Shown piece after piece: positions 11,085-22,778 of a stretch of DNA of 64,000 nucleotides (position 1 is the first letter of the stretch; every line of letters begins with the position of its first letter). This stretch comes from Tethya wilhelma (lineage: Eukaryota > Porifera > Demospongiae > Tethyida > Tethyidae), in assembly GCA_964030475.1 (NCBI GenBank), contig CAXIPT010000001.1, positions 18,005,178 through 18,069,177 of the forward strand. Direction: 5' to 3'. The notes under the pieces were generated by a model. The model ran no database searches, was not told the origin of the DNA, and worked only from the letters and a program-made list of their open reading frames with translations. The translations under genes and the position numbers were made by a program.

Positions 11085-12757
11085 CTGGTTGTTAAGATTG
11101 GTTGGTATGAAGGAAATATTTACAGATCAGTTACATCTCTCAACTGTACTGATATCTTACTTCAATTGCTCATATTACACACTCACAAACACTGACAGTT
11201 GATCCATGGACAGCATGGAATGAAACCATCTGAGCCAGTGCTCAATTTCATTGCCAAGTTTCACTCTCATTTCACTGGAGGTATCTACTGGGTGAATGGA
11301 TCCTGTGCTGAGTTCATCCAGGGAGCTGAAGCCAGCATAGCCAAGGTACAGTATGATCAGCATAGCCAAGGTACAGTAGGATGTCATTAGCCTCATTCCC
11401 AGAGGAGGAGCCTGGGAATGCTCTTGGTTCACTCACCACACCATGGGTTAAGTTACAGATTCGACGGGATGTCCCTCTAACTGTGTATGTAGTAACTATT
11501 GTCCATTAGAGACACCGTATAGATCTATGTAAACACATAAAACTACACAATATCAAAGAAAAGACATTCCTTGCAAAGAGACTAACTAATCATTATGGTT
11601 TTTATCACTTCTAGGCAAATGAATCCTCTCCTCTGGGATCTGACCTTCGACCCATACTGGTTGTCCTTGATGACATCTCTACCCTACCTCAGTCAGAGCT
11701 CTTCAAGAGACTGCTCAAGAATCGTCAAACCCACATCATCATGGTGGTCTCCTCTGATTCCGAGGAGCTCCCTGTCCATCTCAGGAAGGAGGTGGACTCC
11801 CTGCTGGTGAGGGGGACCCACACCACGCCCCTCAAGCCCCTCACTGACCTCCACTCCCATCAGAGGATCGTCCACTCTCTGCTCAAGGACTATGATCTCA
11901 TCCCGGGGAACAGAGAGCAGAAGATGTTTGTCAAGATTGTCGAGAAGTCAGGGGGATTTCCTGAAACTATTGACATTACATCATCACTATTACAAAGGTG
12001 CATCGAACACTGTGAAGAGATGGACACTGATGAAGACTTCCTAGATGAGTTCTCCTCCAGGGTGCTGGACGTGGTGGAGGCAGAAGAAGAGGAACCAACC
12101 AGTCCTTCGCAGGATCCTGTTGTATCCCCATCACCACCCTTGTCACCTTTGACCTCCTACTTGTCCTGTCTCTTGGAGGCCTTTGCCCTCCCTCTCAGTG
12201 ATACCTTCCTCCTCTACTGCCTTTCTATGGTTGGAGGCCCTGCCCCCATCCCCAGGAGCATCATCGAACTCCTCCGGACCATCGTGATGTCGGCCAAGTC
12301 TGAGGCTGGCTCTCAGTCTGGCTCCAGTCAATTCTCAAACCTCCTCTCGTCAAAGCTACTGCGAGTGTACCCAACTACTCTCATAGCCACACCCACTGAC
12401 TCCACCCTTTCTTGTACTGCCACTAATAAGGGACAGCCCCTACTGGAATCTGAGTTTTATTTCATCCCCCGACTTGTGTGTGATGCTCTGAAGTCAGTGA
12501 TGTCCGACCAGGAGCTACTGCTGGCTGTGACTGCTGTGAAGAAAGCACTGGATCGCTACCTAGAGATGTACAGAACAGACTCTCATAAGCTACCCACTGC
12601 TGAACACCACTATGTTGCTGGCCTGGCAAAGCTGTTGATGCAACACAACAAGAAGCATATTAATACTGAGTGTTTTAGAGAGATCTGCAGAATACAGCTA
12701 GCACTGAACTTTATGTCTGTAAATACTGAAGGTATGGAGGAACAACTATTAGGATAG
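7034..12757 (+). CDS. Gene B: TPR-CHAT-NB-ARC-like (STAND) protein
   Basis: Phase-consistent exons are (about 7099)-7242, 7304-7462, 8247-11050, 11199-11345 and 11615-12757. The 5' end is unresolved: the frame is open from 7034, but no DEATH or 2A exon was found upstream. The 7304-7462 exon resembles gene A (TSLVLSGRTSWILN; PVVSMSTSSSYI). The big exon opens with a Ser-rich linker, then about eight TPRs (for example LGNLYQSVGENSSALDEYEKS and YNNLGTAYQSMNDLNKAEEYY), then a CHAT domain (VIHLATHGSASSG; GIQGMARAFILAGAQSVLTTLW). The last two exons resemble an NB-ARC module (GGIYWVNGSC; RPILVVLDDIS). The CHAT cysteine position and the P-loop both look degenerate (see findings). In bacteria CHAT domains are caspase-like proteases, and STAND modules are signalling ATPases. 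A regulatory or scaffold role here is inference. Confidence 0.78.
7545..7930. mobile_element. MITE-like element with GGGTTTCCGCAAAAC ends
   Basis: GGGTTTCCGCAAAACAGCCAAT near 7547 is matched, imperfectly inverted, by GGCTAATAGTTTTGCGGAACCC ending near 7927. It sits in the gene B intron between 7462 and 8247. There is no internal ORF of note. Confidence 0.5.
7931..8128. mobile_element. MITE-like element with TATAGCACAAAA ends
   Basis: TATAGCACAAAAATTTGGTG at 7931 is inverted at 8105-8127 (CACCAATATTTTGTGCTATA). It adjoins the previous element inside the same intron. The right end is nearly repeated at 15785-15853 in CLPTM1, including GATCTGCCAAATTTTATTCC. Confidence 0.6.
11051..11083 (+). repeat. 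(GT)n microsatellite supplying a splice donor
   Basis: The gene B exon ends GATGTGCAG at 11050 and is followed directly by an uninterrupted GT repeat. The next exon at 11199 keeps phase 0 only if splicing uses the first GT, or another GT with an in-frame remainder. Confidence 0.7.
11387..11427. repeat. TAGCCTC-type foldback remnant
   Basis: TAGCCTCATTCCCAG and CTGGGAATG form an imperfect short hairpin in a gene B intron. It resembles the TAGCCTCG foldback family, without a recognisable target duplication. Confidence 0.35.
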
Positions 12758-13248
12758 GGAGTGCCGATTTATTAATATTATGATTTTGGCTAGAATGTAT
12801 AATTATTTTAATTTTTTTATTTATATATATCTGTCATGCATACATAATCGTTCTCATGTGATCAACAATATCATAATATTATGCTGTGTACCAGCTGTTG
12901 CTTTGTATTTAACTTATTGTTTACTTGCCAATAATTAGGATTTAGCCAGTATGGACTAACTATAATTTTCTTAGACCCAAGAATGCATGAGGTTTTACAG
13001 GAGGTATATTGTGCATGTAAAGGTCAAAGGGTAAAGGTCACGTGGAAATCATAGTGAAGCGATTTGGTCATAGACCATAGACTACGTATGTCTATCTATG
13101 ATTTGGTAGCCACATAAAAGCACAGGAGCCTTAAACAGACAAGAGACTACACCGAGAGGTCCACAGGATGATAGTATCTTTTACTGTGGTACACGAATAG
13201 AACAGAAGCAGGCCGATAGACCGTATCTACCCAAGCCACAATACAGCG

Positions 13249-14324
13249 ATGAGTACAGCAGCCATCCAATGGAGCCATCCTCTCCACCAAGCCGCCTCAG
13301 AGGGAGACAGAGAGAGTCTCAAACAGCTCCTCCAAGATGGCCACGATCCCGGAGTGAGAGGGGGAGCTAGCTCGTGGGTGAGAGGAGCCTATGACTTCCT
13401 CTGTAGAACCCCCCTCCATTTTGCTGCCAAGGGGGGCAATGTGTCCTGTGTGAGACTCCTCCTGGCGTTTGGAGCCGACCCCAACTCCCGGGACGGTGAT
13501 GGCTACACCCCCCTACACTACACCTGTCAGATCCAGAACCCCAGTCCCACAAGACACAAGGACATCGGAGAGTGCGTGGGAAGTTTGATAGACTTTGGTG
13601 CTGACATGAGGAGCACCACCAACTTTGGTCAGACACCTAGAGAGCTGGCTAAGGTCCACAGCAACGATGTGTGCAAGAGAGAACTGGAGAAACATGGTAC
13701 CTACAATGGCTGTATGTATGTTCTAGCTGCTCCATATGCATTAGTTGTTTGTTGATGCACATGTTCAATGGCTGACTAGCTATGAATATTGGTGACCTGA
13801 TAGAGTATAAAGTGTGTACATAATTTGATCAACAAGTATGACCTCATGTCACTCCCTTCCTTCCTCCATTGTCAGGGAGAGAGGTGCCTTCCTTGCTGAG
13901 TCTCTCTAGGAACGTTGTCTCCTCTCTTCTCAGGAGCAGCAGTGGACAGCTGGACAGTGTCAGTGAGCTGAGAATACCCAGTTCTCTCAAAGGGTATGTG
14001 GTGGTTACTATAGCAACAGTCACATGTTCCTCTTTGAGTATAATATTATTGTCTAGCTTTAATAATTCCAGCTATATTAGGAGTGAGAGGGTCGACCACT
14101 GTATCACCATATCACACAATGGTTGATTTAAGGCCTTTGTTGAGAACTAGTTTACTCTTAGTGAAAAAGATGTCTCTATTTCCTCTACTCACTCATGCTC
14201 CATATAAATAGGACAATACCCAAACCCCACTGTGTTACCTCAGGAATCTGTCTTACCATGATGTAGGTACCTGCAGTACAGTGAGGTGGTGTCTGGCTGG
14301 GTGGCCTCGGAGAACAACAGATGA
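13249..14324 (+). CDS. Ankyrin-repeat SOCS-box protein (ASB-like), 207 aa
   Basis: Three exons, 13249-13696, 13876-13993 and 14267-14324, join with matching phases (1, then 2) to give 207 residues. Exon 1 has ankyrin repeats: PLHQAASEGDRESLKQLL, TPLHFAAKGGNVSCVRLLL followed by GADPNSRD, and GYTPLHYTCQ. Exons 2-3 give a SOCS box: PSLLSLSRNVVSSLLR followed by ELRIPSSLKGYLQY. ASB proteins are substrate receptors of Cullin5-Elongin B/C ubiquitin ligases, and the SOCS box contacts Elongin C. The substrate is unknown. The exon-1 frame runs on past the donor to a stop at 13755, which I treat as intron read-through. Roughly 490 bases upstream (12758-13248) hold no gene and probably include its promoter. 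Confidence 0.8.
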
Positions 14325-14993
14325 TGTCAGTTTACCCAATCAACATGGCAATCAGTTCATATCACTCAACTATGTCACAATTATTGGCTTCCAATAAACC
14401 AACATGGTTCTTTTTATATCAGCCTCTACACAATGGGCCATTAGTCAAGTCTTTTCATGTGTGGATTTTTTAATTGTCTACATACAAGGTTAACTATAAT
14501 TATACCTCAAGTTACTACAACTTTGTTATCTTGTGTACAGTTGTGTTGTGTGTATAACTGTCATTTTATGTACACTACTCTCAAACCAACCTGTATAATA
14601 TTATACAATGTAGCTATATATATATATACCTCAATGTATGCATGGGCTTGGCAAGATAATCAAACAACCTAGCCTCGTTCCAAGCTCCCCACCTCCTCTC
14701 AGTCTCAGATAATCTCTGCCATGCTTTTTTTTTTAAAAAAAAACAACACAAAAAAAAAGCTAAGGAAGGGGTTTAGCTGGGGATCAAGGTTATGATTGTG
14801 GCATTATCAAACCCTCTTACCATGCACTCATGTATGCATACATAATTGATACCCATATGCATGCAGGTGACGTTGGTGGTTGTGGCACTAGTGCTGATTT
14901 ACTTTCAATTTGAAGGATCAATAAATAAACAGAAAAAAAAAAAGAGAGAGAGAAGCATTTTCAATTGTATCTAATTACATCATTGACCCCTAA
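14325..14993. other. Intergenic, no gene seen
   Basis: This lies between the convergent ASB-like gene and CLPTM1. It is AT-rich, with a poly-T/poly-A foldback near 14725-14760 lying between weak TAGCCTCGTTCC-like ends (14680 and about 14785), perhaps a decayed foldback element. No coding signal is supportable. Confidence 0.5.
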
Positions 14994-15184
14994 TCAATCA
15001 TTTTTCTTTTCAGTCTCAGTTTTTGTCGGCTCAGCACTTCCATTGGCTATTGGGGGGTCGGGTGGTGAATTTTGAATGGCCCCCTGAACATTATGGTCCT
15101 CTCCTGACGTCCCAAACTCATTGACCCTCTTGGGATCCACCCGATAGATCCACCGCTGGTAGAGGAAGATGAAGAATACAATAT

Positions 15185-15224
<40 letters not shown>

Positions 15225-18107
15225 GACGATGGCCTTTAGGTTTTGGTAAATTGTTCCATTTTATGGTATGAACATATTCATGAACAGAAAAAGGGTCCAG
15301 ACTGCACACTGTCAGCTGGCAGTCTCAATGTAATATTCATGAGGTAAGTGTTGATTGAAATCTCAACTTTGTTGCCATAGTTAAAACCCCACTCCAATAC
15401 TGATACACAACTGAATACACAATGTCATTCTGTGGACATTCTTTGAAGTTTCCACATCAGATGCTAAGTACAAACTTATGATTTGAACTTATATTGAGCC
15501 CAAACCTACCATCTCTGAAGCAGCCAATCCTGTACATGGTGGGCATCTTAATGACAAATGCAAACATGTCGTCGATGAAGGTGTTGAGGGCCTTGTAGGT
15601 GAGCATCCTCCAGGGGAGGTGGGCCACGGACTTGAGCTTGTAGTTGATGAACAGCTGAGGGGTCATGGTGATGAACCCTGAGGGGGGATAGATATTAGCA
15701 CCAAAATACCATTGCAGGAAAGTCATTTTTACACAGGACAAATACGGAATAAGTGCATTGCTGTGTGAGCTATCGGCAAAATAAAATCTGCCAATCATGA
15801 AATTTTTTGACGATCTGCCAAATTTTATTCCCACCAATATTTTGTGCTATACGGTTCTATTATATTTGCGAGGGAGGAGCCTGGCTTTGCAAAATCTGAT
15901 AATAAACTACTAATTCTTAACATATCTAGGTGCAAAGAACATGAGAANNNNNNNNNNNNNNNNNNNNNNNNNNNNNNNNNNNNNNNNNNNNNNNNNNNNN
16001 NNNNNNNNNNNNNNNNNNNNNNNNNNNNNNNNNNNNNNNNNNNNNNNNNNNNNNNNNNNNNNNNNNNNNNNNNNNNNNNNNNNNNNNNNNNNNNNNNNNN
16101 NNNNNNNNNNNNNNNNNCATCGTACCAAATGTGAGCAGGAACCCATAGCACATGCCCAGGATGAAGGAGTACCATCCTTTGTGCTCCTGGTAGAGGAGGG
16201 AGTAGACTCCATAGCCAATGAAGAGGGGGAACAGAACCACACCTAGATACTTGAAGGCTTTCTGAGGGACAAACAGGGGAGAGGAAACAACAAGATCACC
16301 ATGATGGCTGGCCACATAAATGATAATATCTAAACAGAGCACAAAACACACTCACTCACTCACTCAACACATTTACTGCAGAACATGAGTAACATGTTGA
16401 AAGTTTCATGCAAGATATTCTGTGGTCTTGTCTCCAAAAAATCAAAGGGGGGTCTGGGGAAAAGGCTAGATACTGTGCATTTGTCTTCAATGAACCTCTC
16501 ATGACTGACTGACTGACCTTGTCATATTCTTTAGTGGATGAAGACAGGTATGAGGGCTTGTCAACAAATGTTATCCTAGGGAGAACACCAGCTATCAGAT
16601 TGTCTCTGTCAATGTTGATTTGAACGACCTTTGTCACCTTCCACATCTCAATACATAGTCCTAGAGGAGAGAGAGAGAGAGAGCAGATTAATACAAAAAA
16701 TCAGAGTCACAACCATTTACTAACAAACTATCACTAACTTTTACCAACCATTAACAAATCCAGCTAGACTCAGTTCTAATTTAATGTACATGTACAGTAG
16801 GCTCGACTGATCCCTGCATTGTTATAAGACTACTGGCAGTATAATATTATACTACTACTAATTATTAATAACTACAGGAGCCTCCCCCTCCCTCCTCACC
16901 TACGAACACAGAGATGATGACGATGGTGTTTGTCTCGTTGTCCAGGATGTAGAGGAGGACAATGAAGGACTGGAACACATTGAAGAACACGGAGCGTACC
17001 GACAGACCCTCCAGGGACTTCCTGCTCCGCCAAAACTGAACATCTACAATTAGGAATGAAAGAAACAGCATTCAGTTTCATAAAGAAGTCACACTTGAGA
17101 GGAAAACAACTTGCATACTTGCAACCTTGCATACTATGATTCTGTGAAGGTATCAAGTAAACATTGGGTATTTGACTCATCCCTCTTTTTTCCCATTTAG
17201 TAAGAAATACCCTTGCACATTTTGTACACATCACTTCAACTCCCCTCTAGTGAACCTTGCACTCACCATTCTTGAAGGCCAGGAACTCAAAGACACTGTG
17301 GACTATACTCACTATGATGGTGAGACCCAGCAGGTAGGGGTTGGTCTCCAAGAGGGTGGTCTGGAGGGAAGGACAAGTGAAACACACACTGGATTCATTG
17401 GTTAGCTACAGAACAGGCTATATACAACAGAAGAGTATTAATTAAGTTTGCTAACTATAACAGAGAATTTGGCATGAAGCAACCATTACTAGAGAGAGTA
17501 AATTTCAGGAAAAAGTTATATTTAATTACCATATATATAGTGGGTAAATCTGGCGGGCTTAACATATGACAAATTACCCAATCTAGCATTATTGGCAATT
17601 TTAATCCTGCACGCTGCATTGATTATATGGGTGTAAGTGCGTATAAACTGTTTAGCAATTTTAATTCGGCATTTTGAAGAATTCGCCAATTTGCCAAATT
17701 TAATTCTCACCAAATTTACCCGCTATACGGTATAAGCTAATACAGTACATCATTCTGATACATAGCCACTGTGATGACATCATGACCATCTCCCTTACTT
17801 TGACAGTGTCCTGTTCCTCGTCAGTTTGCTCCGCCCCTCCCATCATCTGGGACCAGGGGTTCTCGCGGGTCATGGCAGCGTACATGTTGAACTTGAAGAG
17901 AGTGATTGGGACATAGGTAAAGGTCAGAGCCAGAGTCCTGGGGGGAGGGGGATACAATTGAAGACCACAAACATAAGAATGAGTTTCAGTGCAGTACTTC
18001 CTTACGGAGTGGTGTCGTTGATGGGCATGTAGTCCTTGGCCAGGTTCCAGTAGTCATTGAGATAGAGGATAGGGTAGTAGCCACCAGAGTCTGAGTCGAA
18101 CTCTATG

Positions 18108-18140
<33 letters not shown>

Positions 18141-18154
18141 CTCCTTCAACCATN

Positions 18155-18234
<80 letters not shown>

Positions 18235-18577
18235 ACACATAATTGAAGCTTCTGTTTACATCAACCCACTTTCACACAAGTTATATAGTTCAAAACAGGG
18301 GTAGTAATTTAAATCTAAAGCTGTATGTATTATCCCTGAAGATTACATTGGTCGAGGGGTTGTGGTACTGCCCCCTCGGTCCACTGGGTGTAGTCCTCCA
18401 CGAGGTTGATGGTGAGGTTGGGATGGTAGTAGGAGATGATGTCAGGGACCACATCAGTAGTGCCTTGGGGGACCTTGATGGAGCCGGGGGAGACATCTGA
18501 TTCACCAGTGAGGAGGTTGGCAGTGTTGTGGACCCTCCTCTTGCGGTACTTGTTCAGTACTATGGGCGTGGATGTGT

Positions 18578-18656
<79 letters not shown>

Positions 18657-19669
18657 ACACCATGCAGTTGCTGAGATCATTCATTCAGAATATATATTTC
18701 TTGTCAATTCACATGCAAGCATACATGATTGTAGATTCAAACATGTCAAGTGTTTTATTCAAACATACACACACCCAATCAAAGGCTCATCTCACTACAA
18801 CATGATGTCATTACATTCAGCTCTTTTCACTATGAATACACATACATACACACATTGAGAGACCACAAAGCTCTTTGATGTACGGTGTTCACACACTGCT
18901 GCCATACACGACACTGTATACATGCAACAGAGCTCTCTCTCTCTCTCAAACTCACATCTTGACTGGTAGGTTATGGCCTGCTCCTTGTAGTTGGGATCTG
19001 CTGGGTCTATGGGATGGCCGCTCTTCACCATGAAGATATGGATGAACCAAGAGGCGTTGTTCTGGACGGACTCCGGCACTGGGACCTCCATCACCTTCTC
19101 TCTTGTGCCATCTTTGTTGGGGCCATCGTTCCAGTTGCCATAGACCAGTGGCTCCTTCCACACCAGCTGGTTCAACTCATCGGAGAAGACAAAGTCCTCT
19201 GCTTCCGTAAGATAGACGTACATCTCCTGGGGAACACACACACACATATGTATGCATTACCACACTAGCTTGAAGCAGAGATAATATGCCTGAAGCACAT
19301 GGAAATTGAAAGGATTTTGCCACATGAGCAGTATTCGCTAATGGTATGAACGATATATGTTGTAAGGTTTGTGGCAAGCCATGTCTGGTGACAGTACAGC
19401 ACCTTCCCTACCATTTCTTGTCCCTTGGTGAAGAGGTTGACTCCCACTAGAGGAGCAGATCCATCTGGCGACTGGGCAGGCTGCTGTTTTCTACCTCTGA
19501 AGAAACTCGTGATGGCATAGAAGATAACAATCTGAATCAGAACTGATCGGAGTACGTCCCATCCTGAGCGTCTCTGCTGAGGAGCTGGCTGCTCGCCACC
19601 ACCGCCATCTCCTTGCTGGGGCTGCGGATCAGCAGGAGGCTGCTGTTCAGATACCTCTTGTGAAGACAT
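14994..19669 (-). CDS. CLPTM1: CLPTM1 (cleft lip and palate transmembrane protein 1)
   Basis: Multi-exon gene. Exon 1 starts at Met 19669 with a Gln/Pro/Gly-rich head, then WDVLRSVLIQIVIFYAITSF, a membrane segment. Later exons carry CLPTM1 landmarks: LFTKGQEMV; MYVYLTEAEDF; LVYGNWNDGPNKDGTREK; SWFIHIFMVKSGHP; VLNKYRKRRVHNTANLLTG; and, downstream, SISFEFLAFKN-type C-terminal membrane exons at about 17.3-15.1 kb. The last exon reads IVFFIFLYQRWIYRVDP then an acidic, Pro-rich tail to the stop at 14994-14996. CLPTM1 is a polytopic ER/plasma-membrane protein that restrains forward traffic of GABA-A receptors in vertebrates. A sponge role is unknown. A 170-base gap (15948-16117) lies within an intron or exon, so one exon may be incomplete. 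Confidence 0.88.
15766..15855. mobile_element. MITE fragment (ATATTTTGTGCTATA end)
   Basis: This matches the right end of the element at 7931-8128 over about 75 bases (AATCATGAA, TTTTTTGAC, ATCTGCCAAAT, TTATTCCCACCAATATTTTG). It lies in a CLPTM1 intron beside the assembly gap. Confidence 0.55.
15948..16117. other. Assembly gap (170 N)
   Basis: Run of N in the CLPTM1 gene. ORFs crossing it are artefacts. Confidence 1.
17528..17733. mobile_element. MITE-like element, family TACCRTATAGYGGGTAAAT
   Basis: TACCATATATATAGTGGGTAAAT at the left pairs with ATTTACCCGCTATACGGTATA at the right, with further inverted similarity inside (GGCAAATTGGCG). It sits in a CLPTM1 intron. A related end occurs at 31340-31402. 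Confidence 0.6.
18109..18236. repeat. (GT)n microsatellite with single-N join
   Basis: Two GT tracts are separated by TTTCTCCTTCAACCAT and an N at 18154. The length is probably unreliable. A compound GT/GA tract also lies at 18578-18650. Confidence 0.9.
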
Positions 19670-19785
19670 GCTGTCAAAATAATTTTTATTTCAATATTTT
19701 GACGCAAATTTAGAGAAACTAACTCCACGTGACTCGGCACACGTGATATCGATAATTTCATCAGCTTGCAGAGGAAAGAACAAAG
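19670..19785. promoter_or_regulatory. Divergent promoter between CLPTM1 and gene X1
   Basis: Only 116 bases separate the two start codons. The stretch includes a CACGTGA motif near 19725-19745. A shared bidirectional promoter is inferred from spacing. Confidence 0.45.
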
Positions 19786-21506
19786 ATGACGAGTGAAAGA
19801 AAAAATTGGCCGCCACATATGCGTGAGGAAGAAAATAAAAACCGCGAATCAGATGCCTCTACTGTTGAGCGTCCTCCGGACGTCCCTCGAGACCAAAAGA
19901 ACAACAACGAAAGATTTCCCGTGCAGTCAGAAGACAAGCCAATAACAAGTGTTGACAAACAAGGTATTAAATATACGGTTTAACCTATCTATGATAATTT
20001 GCTACCATTAATTGGCGTGATAAATTGATACGAATCTAATGTGTGTGTGTTGAATAAGCCTATATTAAAATTTGACATAACTTTATTATACAGATCCTGC
20101 ACTCAAGCCCGATCAGGGTCTAGCTGATCATCCTCATGTACCTCCTGCACATGTACCCCTCGTCCCACATGAGTCAGGAGTGGAGGAGTCAGGAGCAGCT
20201 GAAACTGAGGGAGCCGTTTCAGACGTGAGTTGAAATCAATGGTGTATGTGAAACTGTGATATTGAACTGTATGTTGAGAAGTTCAGGTGGTTAACTATCC
20301 ACATGCTGAATACAATTATTATGCCAACCAACTCAAGTACTCAGCTCAGACAGAGTTTGGGGTATTCATACATGTTCTCTAGCCTCGTACCCAGGCCTTC
20401 CCCAAAAAAATCTGCCAGGAAAAAGGAGGGGAGGCCTGGTAAAACTTTTCACGTGCCTTACGTCAAAATTCTTGTTCGTGAAATGTGTGGGCGACACTAA
20501 CATGTGTCTTTGCGAAGAAAACAAGCAGCTAGGTTTTCTGGACTTGTTACTGTCAACAACTAGCTTTATCTCATTTCTGAGTGTCTAACAGTGCTCCTAT
20601 AGGCAAATATCTGCTAACAAAAGTGATTTTGACAAAAAGGGCCATTAGCACGCAAAAAAAAGAAGCAAGAAATCTCAAGCACTTAGCCTGTTAGATATCG
20701 GCTGTACCTTCAGAATTCACTACATTGCTCTAACACAAGAAAGAAAACTTAGGTCATACTCTAGCAGACTGATCACACGCACGTGCTGCACATTGATTAT
20801 GCCTTCCACCCACGCTCACTAATTACCTGTCTACCACTCGTCTACCTCTCTGTTATTTTTCGAAATCATCACGTGAGAAGTTTTTACCAGGCCTTCCGTC
20901 ACTTCACTTTGCAACTCGCGTAATATAAAATATGCGCCTGGGGAACGAGGCAACATGTTCTCCTGGTTGTGGAATGTGTGTTATTGTGTGAATCAGGCTG
21001 TAAGATGCCGGGCCAACTAAAAAAGCATTATTTCTAATATTTATCTTAATTGAATAACAGTTGAATATCCTCATGGTGACATGTGACTGACAATGGCTGT
21101 AAACAGCATTTGTTTGGCTACTTTCCTACTGGGTGACCTTACATCAGAGTCATGAGTATTCGGGTGTGGCCAGCTGATGTCCTGGTTCTGTATTAAGTAG
21201 CAAACAGAATATATAGCCTGCCAATTTTTCCTGGTTCTAGATATCATTTTAACATTAATGTGTTTGGTGGGAACGGTATTCTTTTAAGTGAATTCATGTG
21301 TTTCAAAACTGCTAGAACGCTCACTCCTTATTTATGCAGGGTGGGGTAACTGGTTGAACTTAAGACATACCATGAGTACATACTGTGCAATGAACCATGT
21401 CCTCTTGCTGTTCTGTTTACCCAGCTGGTGTATGGCAGTGGGGTTGGACCATCTTGCAGTGTCATCACCACTGGTGGTGTCATGAGGTATGAGTGCATGC
21501 ATTTCG

Positions 21507-21577
<71 letters not shown>

Positions 21578-21761
21578 TATTGAGCAATCTTTCCCTGTGT
21601 ACCATATTAGGAGAGTGGTTAGGAATGATGATGGTTCTATTGAGAGGAGGGAAGATGCCCTCACCAACAAACACCCACAACTGTTTCTCTTAAACTCTTC
21701 AACTGTGCTGACTCAGCCTCTGCCAAGGGTCGAGATGAGGACAGTCTGGATGGAGCAGTGA
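19786..21761 (+). CDS. Gene X1: unknown acidic protein, 173 aa
   Basis: Four exons (19786-19963, 20094-20224, 21425-21486, 21611-21761) splice in phase to give 173 residues. The N-terminal half is charged, Pro-rich and probably disordered. The C-terminal third holds a block shared with X2: LVYGSGVGPSCSVITTGGV, then MRRVVRNDDGSIERRED. I do not recognise a domain. Exon phases (1, 0, 2) are the same as in X2, so the two are tandem paralogues. An element of about 570 bp (20380-20952) occupies the long second intron. It is divergent from CLPTM1. The function is unknown. Confidence 0.6.
20380..20952. mobile_element. Longer TAGCCTCG-family element with ~10-bp TSD
   Basis: The left end TAGCCTCGTACCCAGGCC and right end GCGCCTGGGGAACGAGGCA are imperfect inverted repeats. 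Both sides carry ACATGTTCTC (20370-20379 and 20953-20962). The 573-bp interior has no transposase-like ORF. It may be the parent form from which the compact foldbacks at 51234 and 59102 derive. Confidence 0.75.
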
Positions 21762-22778
21762 ATGTAATACTCCTGTCCTTGGTTTTCCTTTTTCATTTCA
21801 GCTATCTGCTGGAATAAGTCTCCTTTTAGTAGCCTTGTTTTTAAGGTCTCTTTTCATGTCACATTGACACATCATTTAGCTTTAGTCTTATTACATATGT
21901 TTTTGCCCTTAGATATAGTTCATTTATAGTTTTTGTAGTATCCTAGTTTTAATAACCCGCAATTTTGCCAAAAAGACTATTGCTGTGCAATGACTTGTTT
22001 GTGTGCATCACACTATCATATTTGACTTTCTGAACAGTCTTGTTTAGTTTGTGCCATCTTTTGGTTTTAAGCTTTAGTTAGTTCGTTTACATGTTGTATT
22101 GTATGTATTTGCACAGTAATATTATTTTAGTTTGCTGTCATAATTATTTTGTGTTGTGGTTAGCCTTTACATGCTGTATTATTACAACCTGTAGACCAAC
22201 CATTCTCATTTTTGTGAGTTAAGATTTTGTTTGTGGAATACAATTATTGGTGATTACATCATCATAACTATATAATTGACCACATCTACTTTATCAAAGT
22301 GTGGAATTCATAAATAGGTAGCTACTCCCTTTTGTCTCAACACACCATACACTAGCTTCCTACAAGTCCTTTTGTTATCACTGTCATTCAAGTGCCAACA
22401 AGGAGTACCTGCATGTAGCTACAGCTGTAAAGGGAGCATGTATATATGGGGAGAGCAGAAAAATTAATGCAAAAGTGTACACACTGTATTTGCATCATTC
22501 AAATGATCCTAATACTGTCCTTCAGCGAATAAAAGTTGAGCAGAGCCAGATCTGCATCATTTCTCAGTTTTATTTTTCAATTTGTGTTGCAAATTTCGAT
22601 TTTACTTTCAGATCAAAAATTGCTTAATTAGATCAGTCACATGGTGGTATACGGGTCTTCGTTTCGACCGGGTATGCAAAGATAAAAGCAGTCAAGACTG
22701 GAAAAATCTGGATTGAACTGGTTCCTTAGTATAAAATGTCGACTTTCATGCGAAAAAATCAGTGTAAGGGCGACGAAA
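21762..22778. other. Intergenic, no gene seen
   Basis: AT-rich sequence between X1 and X2. Nothing supportable beyond the presumed 3' UTR of X1 and the promoter of X2. A GT microsatellite at 21511-21577 lies just before it, in the last X1 intron. Confidence 0.5.

Noticed and set aside
13697..13755. C-terminal extension of the ankyrin protein
   Set aside because: It is intron read-through; splicing to the SOCS-box exons keeps phase.
15825..16351. ORFs crossing the 170-N gap
   Set aside because: Unknown bases; only the CLPTM1 frame has supporting motifs.
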